Assembly: GCA_036501345.1 (NCBI GenBank)
Contig: DASYAN010000015.1
Span: forward strand, 1 to 8,465
Source: DASYAN01 sp036501345
GTDB taxonomy: Bacteria; Chloroflexota; Ktedonobacteria; Ktedonobacterales; Ktedonobacteraceae
DNA: 8,465 nucleotides
Direction of reading: 5' to 3'
A program made the position numbers and the translations under genes. This document shows, in pieces, positions 5,422 through 8,465 of the stretch; positions within the stretch are counted from its first letter, which is position 1, and each line of letters begins with the position of its first letter. Under the pieces are notes generated by a model, which searched no databases, was not told the origin of the DNA, and saw only the letters and a list, made by a program, of their open reading frames with translations.

Positions 5422-7047
5422 ATGCAACCTTCTGTACCTGCTCCACAACGGGAGGGAGGCGTTCCCTACAAATGGATTGTTGCTGGCGTGGTTATCTTCG
5501 GATTATTTATGACGATTCTGGATACCACCATCGTCAACATTGCTATCCCCCGGTTGCAAAATGCATTCGGCGCAAATCTCACTAGCGTGCAATGGGTGTT
5601 GACTGGCTATACCCTGGTACAAGGTGTAACGACCCCACTCACCGCCTTTCTATCCCAGCGGCTAGGTCAGAAACGACTTTATCTGTTTGCACTTGCAGGT
5701 TTTACCATCGGTTCAGCTTTATGCGGTCTCTCCTTAAATTTACCCATGCTGATTTTCTTTCGCGTTATCCAAGGAGCGACTGGAGCATTTATGGCACCTC
5801 TGGCGATTACACTGCTCTACAGTGAGTTTCCACTAGAGGAGCGCGGAGTTGCTCTGGGCGCACTCGGCATTCCGATCCTACTCGCCCCAGCTATTGGACC
5901 GACCATGGGTGGATATATCGTTACCTTCATGGGATGGCAATTGATCTTCTACATCAATGTGCCAATCGGGATTCTCGGGATTATCCTGGGAAGTATGTAC
6001 CTACGTCAGGGCCGTGTTGAAAGACGCACACCCTTTGATATTCCTGGTTTTATATTTTCAGCTCTCGGTTTAGCTCTTCTTCTCTACGGGATATCGGATG
6101 CCAGTACCGATGGCTGGGGTTCAGCAAAAGTACTCGGCTGTCTAGTATTCGGCATCCTGTTGCTAGTGATCTTTGTAATCCTTGAGCTGAATATCGCTGC
6201 GAATGATGGACAGCCACTCTTGGATATCCGTGTCTTCGCGAGCACTCCCTTCACCACCAGCACCATTGCCACGGTTCTGGTGACATTTGCGTTATATGGT
6301 GGTTTGTTCATTCTCCCCATCTACTTGCAGAATTTACGAGGACTCTCTCCCTACCAAGCCGGCCTGCTCTTGCTGCCACAAGCGTTTGCCTCCATGATTG
6401 CCTCAGTCGTTAGTGGACGTCTGGTAGATAAGATTGGTGTACGAGCAGTGATCATACCAGGATTGGCGTTCCTGGCCATTGCGCTTTGGCTGTTTTCCTC
6501 GCTTGGCACTTCCACTCCCTACGGGACAATCCAAATCTGGCTTATCGTCCGTAGCTTTGCGTTGGGCTTTTGTTTCCAACCATTGTACGTCTCTGCTCTC
6601 TCAGAGATCAGACCGGCCCGATTACCTCAGGCAACAGCCGTCAGTACCACCGTACGTTTTGTCGTGAGTTCGCTTGCGGTTGCGATAATGGCCACATTGG
6701 TACAAACCGAGACCGCGATCCATTATGCCCATCTGGCAGAACAGGTGACACCGTTTTCTCCACTGGGAAAACTCTTACCTCTCATACAAGCTCTCTTTAT
6801 GCAGCATAATGCACCAGCAGGCCTAGCATATGCAACAGCACTTCAAGTAGTATCTGAGTATGTGCAGCTGCAGGCAACGATATTGGCGATGCAGGATGCT
6901 TTCCGCATTAGCCTGCTATTGACTGTAGTTGCCATCATTGCTGCATTCTTTGTGCGCTCCCGCAAGGCGCAACCTCCCACAGAAGGAGAGACACCACTAT
7001 CTGAGGAAGAAGCAGCGGCGCAAACTGAGGCTGCATTAGCAGTATAA
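5422..7047 (+). CDS. DHA2-family (EmrB/QacA-type) multidrug exporter, 14 helices
   Basis: This 541-residue major facilitator is of the length and helix count usual for proton-driven DHA2 drug exporters. Asp34 lies in helix 1 (LDTTIVNIAIP, 33-43), the family's motif D1. Motif A is degenerate (LSQRLGQKRLY, 77-87), motif B is RVIQGATGA (114-122), and the antiporter motif C is GIPILLAPAIGPTMGG (149-164). QWVLTGYTL (57-65) is the typical helix 2 sequence. The protein ends in a cytoplasmic, acidic, Ala/Glu-rich tail (SEEEAAAQTEAALAV). The likely role is export of amphipathic toxins or drugs; the substrate cannot be read from sequence. AAGGAG 8 bases upstream supports this start. It is transcribed alone, from a promoter with an operator-like palindrome, which suggests induction by substrate. 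It ends 7 bp from the opposing permease gene. Confidence 0.92.
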   Translation: MQPSVPAPQREGGVPYKWIVAGVVIFGLFMTILDTTIVNIAIPRLQNAFGANLTSVQWVLTGYTLVQGVTTPLTAFLSQRLGQKRLYLFALAGFTIGSALCGLSLNLPMLIFFRVIQGATGAFMAPLAITLLYSEFPLEERGVALGALGIPILLAPAIGPTMGGYIVTFMGWQLIFYINVPIGILGIILGSMYLRQGRVERRTPFDIPGFIFSALGLALLLYGISDASTDGWGSAKVLGCLVFGILLLVIFVILELNIAANDGQPLLDIRVFASTPFTTSTIATVLVTFALYGGLFILPIYLQNLRGLSPYQAGLLLLPQAFASMIASVVSGRLVDKIGVRAVIIPGLAFLAIALWLFSSLGTSTPYGTIQIWLIVRSFALGFCFQPLYVSALSEIRPARLPQATAVSTTVRFVVSSLAVAIMATLVQTETAIHYAHLAEQVTPFSPLGKLLPLIQALFMQHNAPAGLAYATALQVVSEYVQLQATILAMQDAFRISLLLTVVAIIAAFFVRSRKAQPPTEGETPLSEEEAAAQTEAALAV

Positions 7048-7054
7048 AAAGTCG

Positions 7055-8465
7055 TCACGAGTAACGCAAGGCCTCGATGGGAGTAATCCTACCTGCCTGC
7101 CACGCGGGTAGTACCGCTCCCAGCAAAGAGGCCAGCAGCGACACACACACGATCACAGCTAACTGCTGCCAGGGGATACTAAAGGTGAGACCTGTCTGGT
7201 ATTGCTCAAAGAAATTGGCTGCAAAGATATTATGTGCCAGAATTAAGCCAAGCACCATACCAAGGATACTCCCGACTGCTCCAATCAAAAAGGATTCGAG
7301 CAAGAATGCACTCTGAACAAGGCGGCGAGAGCAGCCCAGCGCACGCAACATACCAATTTGCTGACGCCGTTCGATGACGGCACGTGTCCCCGTAACAGTC
7401 AAGGCCGCCACACCGAGTAATAAAGTCATCCCTACGACACCCAGCAAAACATCACTTAGAAAGATACGGGGGCCGCGTGCTTGCCAGATAGCGTCCTCTA
7501 GCACAGTCGTCTCCAAGCCGTAATCGAGAAATGCTGAGCCGAGTTTCAGCGCCAAAGCTCTCTTATCCTGGCCAGGAGCAACTTTGAAGTAGTAGCTCTG
7601 GTCTGCACTGGTTACCGCATCTCCTCCCGTTCCAAGGGCTGCAACGGTTACAGGATCTCCTCCCGCTCCAAGGGTTGCAGTGGACACAGCATCTCCTCCC
7701 TCCCCAAGGGCTGCAGTACTGTACCTAGAATGCGGAATGTAAAGACCAAAGTGCGCACTATCGCTGTTATCGACAATACCGATGATCGTCAGTTTCATCG
7801 CTGCTCGCCCTTGCATATCGGCCACCCACACAGGCGTTGCTGGAAATTCTTTTTTCCCTGGAGAGACACCACTTATGGCAAAGGTGACGTTAGGATCAAA
7901 ACCTGGAGGTACAGCTGAATCACTCCCCTGCGGCACAGCGGGATCATAGACAGGTGAATTGCTAGTAGGTTTTTGACTATAGGAAAGTGCACTGCTATCA
8001 ATAAGTGCATAATCAGGGTGCGACTGCAAAGCTTGCCAGATGGCACTGTCACTATTAAAACCACTGGCCCGTGCCTCCAGATGAAGACCGTATCCCTGCA
8101 AGAATCCGCCATCTATGATCTGTGCAGGATAGACATACCATCGAGGTGACGGTACACTCAGTTGGATCACTCCCACCACAGTTGTATCACGTACGCCAAT
8201 AGCAGAGAATGCATTGGGGTCAATACTGTGCTCAGCCAGACTAGTGTGTAAGTCAGGCAATGATTTGAAATAGGGCGTTGCTTGAATGTCATAGCCACCA
8301 GTCTGCGTATTGATATCTACATACGTGTTTTGCATTGCATTCGTGATGATGCTCATCACTGTCATCGCAAATACTACGAGGCTAAACATCACCAGACTCA
8401 ACCCCGTACGAAAACGCCGATGCAACGGATAGACGGATGCCAGTTTAGCCAATGTATAGAAAAGA
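7055..8465 (-). CDS. FtsX/MacB-like ABC transporter permease, C-terminal part (5' end cut off)
   Basis: The frame is open to the window edge, and the first visible residues (LFYTLAKLASVYPLHRRFRTG) look like the middle of a long permease, so the TTG at 8452 is probably not a start. Counting that TTG as residue 1: a helix at about 14-40, a large outer domain (41-330), then three helices (about 334-356, 380-405, 428-450) of a C-terminal FtsX domain. Family signatures are ERRQQIGMLRALGCSRRL (361-378) and PAWQAGRITPIEALRY (449-464). Such permeases pair with a LolD/MacB-type ATPase and often move lipids or lipoproteins or perform mechanotransmission rather than substrate import. The ATPase gene is not in the window and may lie beyond 8465. 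The outer domain carries a 12-residue repeat (246-281) and a degenerate 8-residue repeat (170-185). Confidence 0.88.
   Translation of the reverse strand, partial: LFYTLAKLASVYPLHRRFRTGLSLVMFSLVVFAMTVMSIITNAMQNTYVDINTQTGGYDIQATPYFKSLPDLHTSLAEHSIDPNAFSAIGVRDTTVVGVIQLSVPSPRWYVYPAQIIDGGFLQGYGLHLEARASGFNSDSAIWQALQSHPDYALIDSSALSYSQKPTSNSPVYDPAVPQGSDSAVPPGFDPNVTFAISGVSPGKKEFPATPVWVADMQGRAAMKLTIIGIVDNSDSAHFGLYIPHSRYSTAALGEGGDAVSTATLGAGGDPVTVAALGTGGDAVTSADQSYYFKVAPGQDKRALALKLGSAFLDYGLETTVLEDAIWQARGPRIFLSDVLLGVVGMTLLLGVAALTVTGTRAVIERRQQIGMLRALGCSRRLVQSAFLLESFLIGAVGSILGMVLGLILAHNIFAANFFEQYQTGLTFSIPWQQLAVIVCVSLLASLLGAVLPAWQAGRITPIEALRYS
7610..7717 (-). repeat. Three tandem 36-bp repeats inside the permease gene
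   Basis: Units at 7610-7645, 7646-7681 and 7682-7717 differ by about six bases in pairwise comparison, with an invariant core (ATCTCCTCCC, then CCAAGGG, on the + strand). Each encodes 12 residues in frame: TAALGEGGDAVS, TATLGAGGDPVT, VAALGTGGDAVT. Because 36 is a multiple of 3, copy number can change without breaking the gene. The repeats lie in the predicted outer domain between IPHSRYS and ADQSYYFKV, which look like parts of one continuous fold, so they are probably an inserted loop. Confidence 0.9.
7898..7945 (-). repeat. Degenerate 8-residue tandem duplication in the permease
   Basis: Two adjacent 24-bp units encode DPAVPQGS and DSAVPPGF, followed by DPNV, which looks like half a third unit. 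The DNA has drifted more than in the 36-bp repeats, so this is older or coincidental. It lies in the same outer domain, in a Pro/Ser-rich stretch likely to be a flexible loop. Confidence 0.4.

Noticed and set aside
7610..7717. The 36-bp repeats as a CRISPR array.
   Set aside because: The units are directly abutting with no unique spacers, and they are in-frame coding sequence.
7610..7717. The GGD-containing repeat as an RTX calcium-binding motif.
   Set aside because: The period is 12 residues rather than 9 and the GGxGxDxUx pattern is not met.
8450..8452. TTG at 8452 as the real start of the permease, making it complete with 465 residues.
   Set aside because: The frame stays open to the window edge, the residues before the TTG (LFYT) fit the protein, there is no ribosome site, and the sequence resembles the middle of long FtsX permeases.

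Overview
The window looks like chromosomal DNA of a free-living, multi-gene-family bacterium of about 50% G+C. My best guess is Chloroflexota, class Ktedonobacteria. That guess rests on protein style only: a ferric-reductase-like membrane protein beside ApbE, a long FtsX-type permease, and an E2 with a Chloroflexota-like catalytic domain. There is no rRNA, tRNA or marker gene to confirm it. There are six genes, two of them cut by the window edges. I saw no mobile element, CRISPR array or RNA gene.

Left end (1-1170, + strand): the 3' part of a 2-oxo-acid dehydrogenase E2 subunit (lipoyl, E1/E3-binding and acyltransferase domains). Its catalytic HxxxDG motif reads HRLING, with Asn for Asp. It converges with, and overlaps by 21 bp, a minus-strand cluster of three genes read in this order: an unrecognised 167-residue single-pass membrane protein (2756-3259), an ApbE-type FAD:protein FMN transferase (1822-2823), and a six-helix di-heme ferric-reductase-like membrane protein (1150-1818). 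ApbE attaches FMN covalently to partner proteins and the membrane protein carries hemes, so this is probably a transmembrane electron-transfer module. No flavinylation target motif is visible in the window. The membrane-protein gene overlaps apbE by 68 bp in another frame, through a run of six T.

Middle (3260-5421): a 206-bp gap holding a palindrome and a hairpin, then a minus-strand GT-C glycosyltransferase (3466-5031) with a forced TTG start and visibly lower G+C than its neighbours. Next comes a 390-bp divergent control region. Its right half has an extended -10 promoter with TGACT/AGTCA half-sites packed around the predicted transcription start of the next gene, a strong candidate repressor operator.

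Right end: a 14-helix DHA2-type drug exporter (5422-7047, + strand) meets, tail to tail with 7 bp between, the C-terminal part of an FtsX/MacB-like ABC permease (7055 to beyond 8465, - strand). The outer domain of that permease carries three tandem 36-bp repeats that stay in frame, a probable variable-number repeat. Neither convergent junction leaves room for a conventional terminator between the genes.

The least explained items are the unknown membrane protein and its overlap with apbE, the operator array before the exporter, and the in-frame repeat in the permease.
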